This document shows positions 1 to 11,700 of a stretch of DNA of 64,000 nt, piece after piece. Below the pieces are notes generated by a model. It was not told the DNA's origin and ran no database searches. It was given only the letters and a program-made list of their open reading frames with translations. The stretch's first letter is position 1, and each line of letters starts with the position of its first letter. The stretch comes from Mugil cephalus. Lineage: Eukaryota > Chordata > Actinopteri > Mugiliformes > Mugilidae. The translations under genes and the position numbers were made by a program. The stretch covers positions 17,015,668-17,079,667 of the forward strand of contig NC_061777.1 of assembly GCF_022458985.1 (NCBI RefSeq). Direction: 5' to 3'.

Positions 1-2793
1 GACATCTATTATTGAAAATTTGAGGCTATCCACCTGTGATGTCTTGCCTTAAACCACAATGTGCTGTTTTATCACATCTTCATCACAAATCCTGAATCCT
101 GTGTAAGCTTATGGTGTGAACGCAACCATCATGTGACTGGAACAAGAAAGAGGAGTGAGGAGCAGGGTAAGCTAAGTAAAGAATTTAAAGACGAATACAC
201 TTATAAAGTTGTCTTTAATTTTAAATATCTCTGTTTTGCACCTTTCGAAATTAATACAAGGAAATCATCACAGAATTATTTGATGCCCATGTTAAAAAAA
301 GTTTGAACAAAAACACTGTTTGTTAATGAGTATTCGTCCTATAAAAGTTAAACCGCCTGTGTTTCTTTTTTATAAAGCCGTACACGTATAAAGAAGTTTA
401 ATTAATTCGCTCTAAAAAACACATTAAACACAGAAACACATCACCTCTTTTCTATTTGTCCACTGCTAAATCATTTATGCACTTCTAACTAAACTGTTTT
501 CAACATTCACTTGGTTCTGTGTTTGCAAAGGATATTAATACACACACTTAGTTAATGGGTTAACCTTGCCCTAGGCAGCGGAGTATCTTTGTACAGTTTG
601 TGCAAGGCTGGTCAGGGAGCTGGGTGGTGTATCCAACCCTAGTCGATATCAGCTGCCTCTTCATGGACGAAGTGGTTTAACCTCCGGTCTTGCAGGCACC
701 CTTCCTACCGCTGGTCAACGCGGGTCATAAGCAACATACCAAGTTCAAGTCATAGGGTGAGATTTCTTTATGGCTTGCTGGTGTTCCTGAGCTACTATGT
801 GTTGGCCTTAGGTGTAAATATATCTGCCCTCAAGCCATTAACCAGACGATACTCTTCATGCAGAGCTCATCACATCAGTGAAAAATGCATGGCCTCTAAC
901 CATCTCCTCCTTTGATTAATTTCCGTTCACCTTTTCAAGCGTCACTCCTTTGAATCCCGTGCACCTACATCCTCTTCATTTGTTTCCCTCTCACGCACTC
1001 TTGCACCCATCACTTTTCCACATATACTTTAGTAGAATAAAACTACATCTAACCCTACTTCTACAGCAACACCTTTCCGTTCTATCCACAAACGATTTTT
1101 AAAGTTGTTTAGCCCCATTTTGAGGGGGTCTGCTGGGATTCGGCCTTTCGTGTTAGTTTCCAGAGAAGGATGTTGTACATAGATTGTTTCCAGTTAACAA
1201 AAGCCTGCTTGACTGCACAATGGATCGTGATTAGATTAAAGCGGCAGTGTAAGAGCTTTTCGTTGTGTGTTAAATCGGGTTTTATCTCCAAGGGCGACAA
1301 GGCCAAAACAGGACAGAAAGGTCAGAAAGAAACAAGTACTCCGTGAGCCCACTGCAGGCTGAGGAGGTCTCCACGCATGGCAGCAACACAACTTGCATGA
1401 TGCATTCAAACACAAACACTTTGAATGGTGGTGTTTGTTGGGGAAAGGAGCAGGTGCGTGTGAACCAGAAGGGAGAGCAGAAATATCATTACAAAGGAGA
1501 AAGAGCTAGAAGAAGCAAGAAAGATAGGAAGAGAGGCAGAAGGCCTGAGGAGCATCCATGTCATTACATTTCCCTTGAACTCATGTCAGGGACCCTCTGC
1601 TACCATCAGTCTGATGAAGTGTAGCTGGTACTATGAGCAGTCAGCCTGGCGAGTCACTTCACGGATCACCACACAAAAGCCCAGAATGCTCAAAGCTTAG
1701 AGACTTTGCAACATTTCCACCCTTACCACACGTGTCAAAGCAGATGAGTACATTATGTCCTCCATGTTTACATGGACACTTGACATCAATCACAGGGACT
1801 TTTACCACATGTAGAAGCACTGACAAATGTCACTGGGTTGCAGTCCCCTTTTAGGCTGTTGCCCAGGATGCAGCATCTGAAGCAGCTCTGATTCAGTCAG
1901 ATTCATCTTGATAGGAAGCCATGTGCTGTTTACCCTTCTAGATGGACAAAGACTAATGTCAGTCCAGACATCTGCTTGGATGTAAAAACCACAAGGTTGG
2001 GATCTAACAACAAGAGTGCCATTTTAAGTCCTGCATAAGTGGACATATAAGGACCACTGCGCAATATGATTGTAACATAATTTGATGGAAAAATGGAACA
2101 CTTTAGGTGAAAACCAATAAGTCAGCCCTAACAGGTCTACCTAATGTAATCCCATAATAGCTCCATTATATCTGGGAGGGTGAGGAAAGTAGGGAAGTGT
2201 ACATATATTTTTCATCAAGGCCTTCTGGGCATCACTACAAGAGGACATCGGGGAATAGGGCATCAACAGTGGGTGTAGCAAACATCCTTATTGTCTCTGC
2301 TTGGAAATAAAAAACTCTGGTCTTGACATCAGATGATTCGCTTAAAATTATGTGTTACGGTGCTGAAGAAATAGCAAAGTCATACACATTAGTATCAGTG
2401 GCGGTGCACTGGATATCTGCAGCGACAACCTCACAGTATTTACTGCAGCGGTGTGATCATGGGTCTTGTTGTATGCATGTCGTGTTGTTCTTGACTGTGA
2501 GGTTCATGCTGAGCCCTGCAATACAGCTCCAGCTGTAACATCACTGAGAATGGTGTGAGCGGAATTTACAGTCACAGGGGGAGAACAGAAGCAGACAAAC
2601 GACACAGAGGTAGTCCATAATAATCTGACAACTAATTAAAAAAGAAAAGTAATAATTTTACATGAACATCTATTTTATAAAGAAACTGTATGACTGTATG
2701 ACTTAAAGAGGTATCCTTCTTGATGACATTGCCACACAATTAATAGTGTTGCTATAGGGATTGTCCTAGACCATGAAACCATCTGCTTCCTAC
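1..2793. other. gfra2 intron 2 (part), no exon seen
   Basis: Because gfra2 is on the minus strand, this is intron sequence after coding exon 2. I looked for the next GFRA exon (the SPYEPV...RLSDIF type sequence) and found none. No long open frame, RNA gene or clear transposon was recognised. Confidence 0.5.
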
Positions 2794-4439
2794 CTTCAGT
2801 AAGTCCCATGTGGATGGTCCAGTAGTTCTGCAGACACTGCAGCTCCTTCTTCATGCCTCTCTTACAGCGGCAGTCATACAGAGGGCTATCCTGCAGCACT
2901 TCCAAGGCAGCCTGGCACTCCCTGTTGTTATCCAGCATAGCTTCCTTCTCCTTGCCCACAAGGCACTGGCGCATCACCCGGTACCGAGAGCTGCAGTAAG
3001 GGTTCTGGTTGCACATGTCACTTGCCTGGATGCAATCCACCACTTCTGGCTGAGCTCCAGGCTCAGACCCGGTGCTTGGAGATCCTGGAGCACCGCTGGC
3101 CAAGGACACAGACAAAGCTGAGGGGCCATCCAAAGAGCTCGCTGCCTCATCTAGGTGGGGACAAGGAGATAGGTGTGGGGGTGACAAGAAAAAGGGGTGC
3201 TCAGACATTGCAAATAAATGTGTGCAGGACTTTGGGTTTGCGTTCGTGTTTGCATGAGCTTGATATTATCGTATATATTAAATTGCGTTCTTGCAACAAG
3301 TGTGTGGGCCCACACACGGATTTGATGGTCTATTGCTCTTTCGTACATGCCAAAGTCTTTCATCAAAGTTTATATATCTCGGTTCACATTTGACCTCTCG
3401 TCTTCTTATGTCTCACTCACTTTAAATAAAGTGTTTTGCACTGTATTGATATCGGTGCAACTGAAGCGCCAAAACAAACCTGAGTGCACCTGTAATAATC
3501 TTGCAAAACCTTACCAAAGCAAAGCCCTGCTCATTGAAGAATATCTAATTATGTCATGTCAAGCGAGCACGTAATCAAGAACTACATTTAATTTGCATCT
3601 AGGTGAGCAGAAAATGAGCACACGCTGAGTAAACACCGATCCAGTCTCAGGTGTTGCCGATTGACAGGAGACAAGATTCAAACGCACCCTTAACCACAAA
3701 CCAAAGCACAAACTGTTCTGGTGAAATGACAAGAGAGACCCCTTGTGGTGAGCTGATGCACTGAGCTCGGCCGAGAAGAGGGGATTTCAGAAGAAGAGTT
3801 AGACGAAGTTGAGTGTGAAAGGATCGTGTCAGCCAGATGATTTTAATTATGTGTCAGAGTGGAAAATATTAGCAAAGATAACTGTGATAGTTTAGATAAC
3901 TGTGGTGTTCATGGCGACGCGAAAGATGACGATGATGATAGTCGATTTTGTCGTATTTAGCCAACAAAACCCAAATGTGTAAATGTAAAATCACTCAGAA
4001 ATTTCTTCTACTGACCGATCTTTTTCTCTCTTTTTTTCCCTCCCCAATGAGCTTTTTATTTCCACATGGGAACCTGTTGATGTTTAATGGATCCAATACA
4101 GACGATTGAGTCGCACAGATCAAGTTCCGTTGGTGACTAAAAATCAAACACAATCTAATCAAACCGTCCGCCTATAACGTGGACGCCCAACTGAACGATA
4201 GTGCACACAATGTAAAAGCAGAATAACCTTGTGCCCTCAGACAAACCCCGCATGAGAAAAGTGGCTGCATACCATGAAAATGTTTTCTTCTGACAATAAC
4301 TACAGATGGAATAAAGCACCTCTGTGACCTACAAAATCCACGATCTGCGGACAATTGCACGTGTTATGTCCGTATGCCACTTCTTACCTAGGAGCAGAAA
4401 TAAGATGCAGACGCACATCCACACCATGAGAGACTTCAT
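2794..4439 (-). CDS. gfra2: GDNF family receptor alpha-2, first two coding exons (partial gene)
   Basis: This is the 5' part of a GPI-anchored co-receptor that binds neurturin and signals through RET at the neuronal surface. Coding exon 1 (4439-4388) gives a hydrophobic signal peptide, MKSLMVWMCVCILFLLLG, and ends in a GTAAGA donor. Coding exon 2 (3150-2794) joins in phase (G|AT = Asp18) and runs to LTEG before a GTAGGA donor. Residues 57-136 form the first cysteine-rich GFR domain, with cysteines at 57, 64, 70, 80, 96, 111, 113 and 123. The CRCKRGMKKELQCLQ stretch and ECQAALEVLQ match GFRA2 better than GFRA1 as I recall them. A Ser/Gly/Pro-rich linker (about 19-55) precedes the domain. Exon 3 onward is not in the 2.8 kb to its left, so the gene leaves the window. 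Whether this is the a or b teleost copy cannot be told. Confidence 0.88.
3151..4387 (-). other. gfra2 intron 1
   Basis: The intron runs from a GTAAGA donor at 4387 to a pyrimidine-rich CCCCACCTAG acceptor at 3151. It joins exon phases 1 and 1 exactly. Nothing else was recognised inside it. Confidence 0.75.
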
Positions 4440-4848
4440 ACTGGACTCAGCGGCGGGAGAGATGGGTTGTGGTCCAATTAGACTAATAATTCCACCTTTT
4501 GAAAGGTTAGTTCCCTTCTTCGGATCCGTAACCCAGGCGTAGTCTAACTGTTAAAAAAAAAAATCAATATTCTCATCCAACTCCCAAATAAACACGCACC
4601 CTTTGAGCAAAAAAAAAAAAGAAAAAAAGAAAAAAAATCCTCGACTCCCAATAAGATAATAATCCACAAATTTTTGGCAACAATAGCCTAACCCCGACAC
4701 AGAAAAATTCCCTGAAGTGAATAAAAAGAAAAAAAAAAAGACAAAATGGCAATCAAGAAACCAATCAGTCAGTCAATCCATGAAAGCAGTTTCTCGTTGT
4801 CCGTCTGCGCTGCGTACATACCGACAAACTACTGAGACTTGATCTCTC

Positions 4849-5107
4849 CGCATTATAAGGGACTCAGTCTGCCCACTCCAATTGATCCTTGGAGACAAAT
4901 TTGTCCCTAACAGTCCTCAAACTGCTGTGAAATGATGTGCCAGTATCTCTGAAGAACTCAGCTGAAAAGTGCTGTTAAACGCTGGCAGGATTTTTTTTCC
5001 CCCCCTCACCACTGGCTCTCTCAAAAAGCTTTGCGCTCCTCTGGAGGGAGTGAACGCTCCTTTTTCACTGACTGCATGCGTGTCGAGGCATCGCAGCAGT
5101 TTATAAA
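4849..5107 (-). promoter_or_regulatory. Possible gfra2 core promoter
   Basis: Two TATA-like boxes lie upstream of the gfra2 start codon: TTATAAT around 4852-4858 (minus strand), about 415 bp from the ATG, and the palindromic TTTATAAA at 5100-5107. Either would give a 5' UTR of a few hundred bases. This is inference from position and motif only; no start site is visible. Confidence 0.25.
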
Positions 5108-5109
5108 GA

Positions 5110-6624
5110 GGGGCTTCTGTGCGTCGAAAGAGGGCGCTGCAGATGGGCGCTCTCATTGGAAACCCTGGCACACATAATAAATGTTACCCCACAGAACAAT
5201 CGCCTGAACATTCTTCTAATTTTCCTGCTGGGAGAAGATGCACCTGTGGTCTTCAGCATATGAAACTACAGTGACCCCACCTGGCCTGTGTGGCTTTTTT
5301 TCTTTTTTTTTTTTTGGCTTTTTTTATTATATTATATTTCCTGTGGTACTGCCATAGGATGTTGTGTGAAAGCCTATATGCATCCTTATATGATTGTTAC
5401 ACTTTTCATAGGAGAGCTTTTACAGTTCTGTTTAGTAATAATCTGTAGAAGAGTGAAGGCTACAACTGCAACATGTCAAAGAGGGAATTCTGACGAAATA
5501 ATAAGTGTATTGGCAACTTGCGCTTATAGCAAGATTGTCCAGTCAGCTAACACATAGTGAATCTTTTATTCAAGAACTCTGCAAGGTCACTTGGCCAATT
5601 CATTTCTGGCTGACATCAGGGGTTCATTCCCACAACCCATAGAATTCTGCAAATGATTCTCAGGCATAGGGTTCAAAGGTGGGTTCGACAATAGTCATGA
5701 AAATGCCACCATTTATTTCAGCAATAAACCAACACTTCACAGAACATCCGCGCTTCCTCTGATTGAAAGAAAGATATTAAAAAAGAAAAAAAAATGAGCA
5801 CAATGTCTCATTATATTTTCACTCAAAGGAAATAGCAAAGCCCACAAACCGCAGAATCTGCCATTTTTCAAAGTGGCTTCACATTAAACAAAATGACTAG
5901 GTTGTGCATCGCTGCTTAAATGGTGCCTAGAATGTCATAAATCTCTACAAATCTCGAAAACAAAGTCTCTATTTAGCGGCTGTGACAGTGACAAATGGCA
6001 GGGCCACTCGCTCGTAATGATGTTTGACTGTCAGTCCAACGTCCCTTCCAACAGGGAAAAGGGCTCGCTATTACAGTGGAAACATCAGCCCCATTCTGCC
6101 TACATTGGCCCAACCTTATTCTCCGCTCTCGAGTTTGCAGTCGCTGTCATTATGACGCCAGCGTAAAGCGTCATCATGCATCTGTCCTGGATTAGCACTG
6201 ACTGACATTCCTCTCATGCACATTTGAAACTTTTGCTTTTCAAGCGTTTCTTCCAAACATGAGACAATTATATTCTTTTATTTGAGCAGAGAACAGAGAG
6301 TTGTTCAAATATTTTTTCACTGAAGATCAGTTGCATAAACTCTATAAAGTTTACAGTTGCCTGGGCGGTAGACTCAGAAGCAAAACGACATTTCTAATAA
6401 TGCAAGAAAAAAAAAAGCATGAAATCAAGGGAGTCAATCAAAGAGATAGTGTGCAATATGTATAAGCCCTCGTCTCACTTCTTTTTTTTTCTTGTCAGGT
6501 CCAGGCTGGATTTTATTCTTGATGACACTGCAGGATTCACCCCCTCTCTGTGCTTATTTAATTGCTCCATTCTGACTTCATAAAGCATCTGCAGTTTTTT
6601 CACGTGTAGAATTAGCCCACAGAG

Positions 6625-6672
<48 letters not shown>

Positions 6673-8330
6673 ATGGTACCACATCTGTACACTCTTTCAT
6701 AAATACCCATATGCTTATGTGCACAGTCCATGCAGAGAGATGCACGTAATGTATATGTCAGATAAGCGTGCTCCCATAAGATTGAGACCGTGAAGATTGG
6801 GAATGACAAATCTGGATATAGAAGACACTCTTCTCACTGCTGAGGGAAATCACTGGATGCCTTTCACAAGTGTGTCTAATATGGTGAATATAGATGGAAT
6901 CATCGTGAGTTCATGGGATATGAAATGATGATACATTAAACAATCATATTTAAGACTCTGTGCAGTAACTTGTGTAGTGAGACGGCATGGGGTTTGAAAT
7001 GCTCACTCTAAAATGAGACAGTCCACACTGTCATTTTGAAATACTTCCATACAAATGTGCATGTGATTTTATTTGTTTCAGTCTGTGCATGTTTCACTGA
7101 TGCCTGTGGCCAGAGCATTTGGCATTTGTCATTTAAATTCCACTTAGCCGAAACCAAGAAATGTAACCTTTGATGTGTTAATTATCTAGAATAACACCTT
7201 GACTGAGCCATCGATCCTCATCATCCATTGATTCTTTAGATTTGGGCAACGCTGATAATACCATGAAGCGTAGCATGAGATCTATGTGAGGGCAAAGGTT
7301 ACTGCATCTTTTTCTGCTGGTAAAGCCCATTGGAGAGAGCACTGATGAACCCAAGATTCAGACCATACATTATAAGCACACACACACACACACACATACC
7401 CGCAAGCACTCACAGACACACATGCAAGCACTCACAGAGGTGAAGCATGGCTGATTAGATTAGGAATTATAGGCTAATTAATGTGTATCTTGGGAGACTA
7501 GCATGCTTATTAGAAAACACAGCCAGAGTTGAACAGAGAACATGACAAGAACATAAGCGTTCATAATCCCCGGCCTTAAATTCATTTAAACAGTACATTA
7601 TAGCTCTACTCCTTCCTATTTTATCAGTGTAATATGAAGCCAAATGTGAAACCGCCGTCTGATAAGGTTGGGACTTGATTTTGAAAAATATCTTTAAAAT
7701 GTTCCCACTAAAATGCTTGACTAAAAGCCGATATTGAAATATTAAAAAAAAAGGGAAAATATTTCAATATTCTTCAAGCTTCCGCACAGAGTGTCTGTAT
7801 CAGGCACAGAGCCCAAAGTCAGTTCAAATCAGTCCTTTCAAATCAATGTGAGAAGGAAAATAGCCAATACAATAAATCAATTGCGGAGATGGTGGAGTGA
7901 CAAATGCAGCTTTAGGCTACTTCACATTATATGTAGGTCCTGTGTGTTACAGTCTCCCTGTTTTCTGTCCAGCTCACAGTTGACTAGAGTGGGACGGTTT
8001 ACCACATCGAAACAACAAGCGGCTGTTGTTCAAACGTCAGGTCCCAAATGTCAGCGTTTGTGTATACGACAGCTTAGTTTTGGGTTGGTTTGAGCGGACA
8101 GAACGACGTTTCTGATGTGACCTCCGCTAGACTCTCTGGAGGCTATCGACCAGTTAGATCCATTTGTTTTCCAGGCATTTCAGACGTTGTCCATTTCTAT
8201 CACATTACTGTGACATAAATTGAATTTTCTCTGATGCATTTTTATGTATCCTAAGTGCTGTTCTGTTCTCCCTGGGAGTATAGCGTTTCCAGTGGTGTGA
8301 TGAGGCAAAAACACTTTGTGTTTTAACAGA
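5110..8330. other. Intergenic region between gfra2 and bco2
   Basis: About 3.2 kb between the 5' end of gfra2 and the 3' end of bco2. It holds a pure CA microsatellite (6627-6668), a shorter CA tract near 7377-7395, and otherwise unremarkable AT-rich sequence. No protein or RNA gene was recognised. Open frames here are short and cross the microsatellites. Confidence 0.5.
6627..6668. repeat. (AC)n microsatellite
   Basis: An uninterrupted AC dinucleotide run of 42 bp, seen directly. Such runs are common in fish genomes and often polymorphic in length. Confidence 0.95.
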
Positions 8331-8346
8331 AAAAAGGGAAACATAT

Positions 8347-8352
8347 TTTATT
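8347..8352 (-). terminator. Polyadenylation signal for bco2
   Basis: TTTATT on the plus strand, so AATAAA in the sense of bco2, about 440 bases after its stop codon. It is the nearest canonical signal I see and predicts a short 3' UTR. Confidence 0.5.
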
Positions 8353-8788
8353 TAAATGTGTGTATTGATTTTAATGTATTTTTCCCACTGACAATATTAG
8401 TCCTTCCAAGTAAGTAGCCTTATTAGCTGTTTGGTACCTAAAGGGGTATTTAAAATTCTTACAAGGGCACATTAAAACACACAGAGGACAGTCTACATCT
8501 GTGTGCTGAGGCTATGCTGGGCTAGTTGTCTTGTTATTGTCCAAGAGATTGTCATCTTTCTTAATGTAATGGCAGCAAACTGAGGACATGCTCCTATTTC
8601 TATCAAGCAGGCACAAAGAAATAGCACCCGTCTGCAGTTTTCCCCCCATATTCCTTTCCTTCTGTCTTTAACAGTTCAGGAGTTTCACAGGCAATGACAT
8701 CTTCTGAGATATTCTATTCTGTGGATAAAGTGGCCGGTTGCTGGTTCAGTTTCAGCAATTTGCCACAGAGTTGCAAACAGCGGCACAT

Positions 8789-11700
8789 CTAGACCATCTT
8801 GTTAAACACGCCGTGGGTCCCAGATGGGATATTGACAGGGACCTCAGCTCTGCCCAGCTCGGTGAAGGTCTTGGCATCCAGAACGAGCAAGAAACTACTT
8901 TTCTCCTGAAAACAGATAAGGAGGAGGTCAAATACGTTGTGTACATATAAGACACACAGAACATCCTTATGATAGGGAAAGTACCAACGGTGTCTTGTCT
9001 TCCCCGTGCACAACGGAAATATGTATGTGCTCAAACTTATGTGCTCAAGTCTGTTGTTATGTATCTTATTTTTCTTTATGAATCTCACAGTGCAGAGATA
9101 CCACATAACGCCAGCATCACTCAAGGTAATGCCTTCAAAGTTAATAATGGGCAAGGCTGCCTGTGGGATAAAAATTCTTCACTGTAGATGAAAATGGCCA
9201 AGGCTACAGTAAAACATACCATGAGTCCATGCAAAATGCATTATATTAGATTAAGTATTAACTGAAGCCATATAACTTGTTGATTTAGTTAATACTAATA
9301 ATAATGTACAAGTAGGTTCAGTTTGGTCTGTTTTCTGTTCGTTTTGCTGCATTTACAGCGTTGTCATTCTTGGTTGCGTGTCTATTTGTGTCACTTATTG
9401 ATGGCTTTAGGTTGTTAGGCCTAGTGGGAGAAGGACTGCGTGAAATAGGGACAGTGAAACAGTTGTGTCAACAGGACAAGAACTTTGAACACTGGGCTGA
9501 TGAAAGTGCCAAAATCTGGATACCTGAAATTGTGAAAAACAAAGTAGAATGTGAATCCGGTCACGTAACTAAAATCCCCTCCCTGATACCCACATCGGCC
9601 AGCTGAGAGATAGAACTACGTAGTCATAATATAAAGTGTATTCTGTGAGAGTAAAACAGAAAAATCACTCTCACTCAAAGGTGTTTGTGTCTGTGGTGGT
9701 AATCTTATAGCCTATCGGTGGTCCATCATGTGTTCTACTGGTTGACAGGAGTTTAATAAACAGATGAAGCTCTCCGCTTTGAGAACAGGTGGGCCTTCTG
9801 GTAATTGGAGAGGTAATGATCAAATCATCTGAGAAAATTAAAACAGTCTGCTCTCATTACAGCCAAGCTGCAGAGCTGATCAGAAGTTGTCGCAGGAAAG
9901 TGCTTCACGTCTCGTTGTCAGTAATTTGCTTCAAGTCACTGAACGGTGGAGAGTCTCTGTGCTCTCTCAAAATTTCAGATAAGAATGTTGCATCCTTAAA
10001 TATCAGCATCGCCATGAAAAACCGCCACATGCCCTTCTACATATTCATTGTTAAATTACCTCTCTGGGTGTGATGATGACTGACAAGACCACTCCATCAT
10101 CTTCTTCAGTAGCTTCGGGCGACGCAACAAAGACAGGCTCAGACGGGTACAAGCCAGCATAACGCCACACCTAGGCAGGGAAAAATCACACAAACATACC
10201 CTTTACTCTCAACTGTTTCATGTCAGAAAACCACCTCACAACCCACTCTGATAGAAGAACAGCAGCAGAAATAACTTTGATGTGGTAATGCCCTGCCCAG
10301 GTAACAATGAGATCTCTCTAAGCACTGTTTGATTGATAGAGGACCTTAAGCTCCTTGGTGTGGACATCCATTTTGAGCAGGGAGTCACCGAAGACGTGTC
10401 CAAAGCCACAGGAGTAGAAGTAGCGGTAAGGTCTGCCGTTGCACTTCTCATAATTGATCTGGGGGAACTCAAGGCCGCCGTACTGCAGCAGCTCATCACT
10501 GTGGAGCTCCTCGTGCGTCATGTAAACCTGCAGGTTCGGAATCGCGCTCAAATCAGTGCAAGTTGAACATTTCAGCCGGAAGTTGATGCACACCAGTGGA
10601 CCTACTTTTACAATGCATCTTTACATTGTTATGTGAGCAAGAAATCAATACTGCATTATTCTCCCTAACCGGTAAATGGATACCTGAACATTTCGTAGTT
10701 AAGAATAAATCAATTTCTTTTCATTTAATTTTCTTTTGATTGCAACAACCAGCTTATATGTTCCTGCTGGTTTTGCAACAACTGCATTTCACCTGTTACA
10801 TATTACACCATTCTCTCTGAGAACTAAGAGTACAGAGTCACTTAGGTAGTCATGACAACTAAGACATCACCTTTTTTCAGATTTGTTCTGCCATAAGAAA
10901 ATGGTGGGCAGTGAGTGTGTGTGTGTGTGTGGGCCACGCATGAGCTGTTAAAAGACAATTGCTCGGCTGCATAGTGGACATAATTTTTATCTGCCATAAG
11001 TCATGAAATTACTGTCTTGCAGACGGTAACGTAACCATCTCATCAGGCTGAATAATAGCACGGAGTGTGTGGGAGTGAACTGGCTGCATTGATTATAGGC
11101 CCCATTCCTTATCTGATCTCAGTTGAAACAGTAATGTGCAGTTAAACATATGTCTTTATAAATGCATAACTGCACTCTGCATGCTGCGTAATCATACCTC
11201 TCCAGGTTGTGTCTTTGTTGCCGCGGCTTTATAGTTATGCAGAGTGACAAGGTTTTGGTTCAAAGGAGTTTGTTCATCCACGTTCAGAGGCAGGACGTAT
11301 CTCCTTGGGAGGTTTCTACACAATGAGTTGTAAAACTGCCAAAAGACATCAGACAGACATGAAAAACTGTAATTGTGGCTCCTTTGAATAAACAGCGCGA
11401 CGTGACTTCAGGAACAAATATCAATCCCACACAGATGCAAAGTACTGACACTGTTTTTTTATGTTTTGATCAGTGTTTGTTTTGATTGAAGCAATGCGCT
11501 CTATATTATACTTCAATCACATATGAAATCACAGGGAATTCAGAAGTTGCCATAATGTGGTAAGTAAAATAAAAAATAAGACAATGTCAAATTTAACAAT
11601 CGGTACCTCGGAGACCGATGCGGATGGATGAACAAAAAACACTTGTTTTGTGGCAAACTGATTGCATTCACCTTATCTGTTTCCTCTCCAGATTCTCGTC

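Noticed and set aside
1-2600. Search for further gfra2 exons
   Set aside because: No stretch on the minus strand matches the second or third GFR domain; the exons must be off the window.
2810-3393. Plus-strand open frames over gfra2 exon 2
   Set aside because: They are antisense to a clear GFRA2 cysteine-rich domain and show no family of their own.
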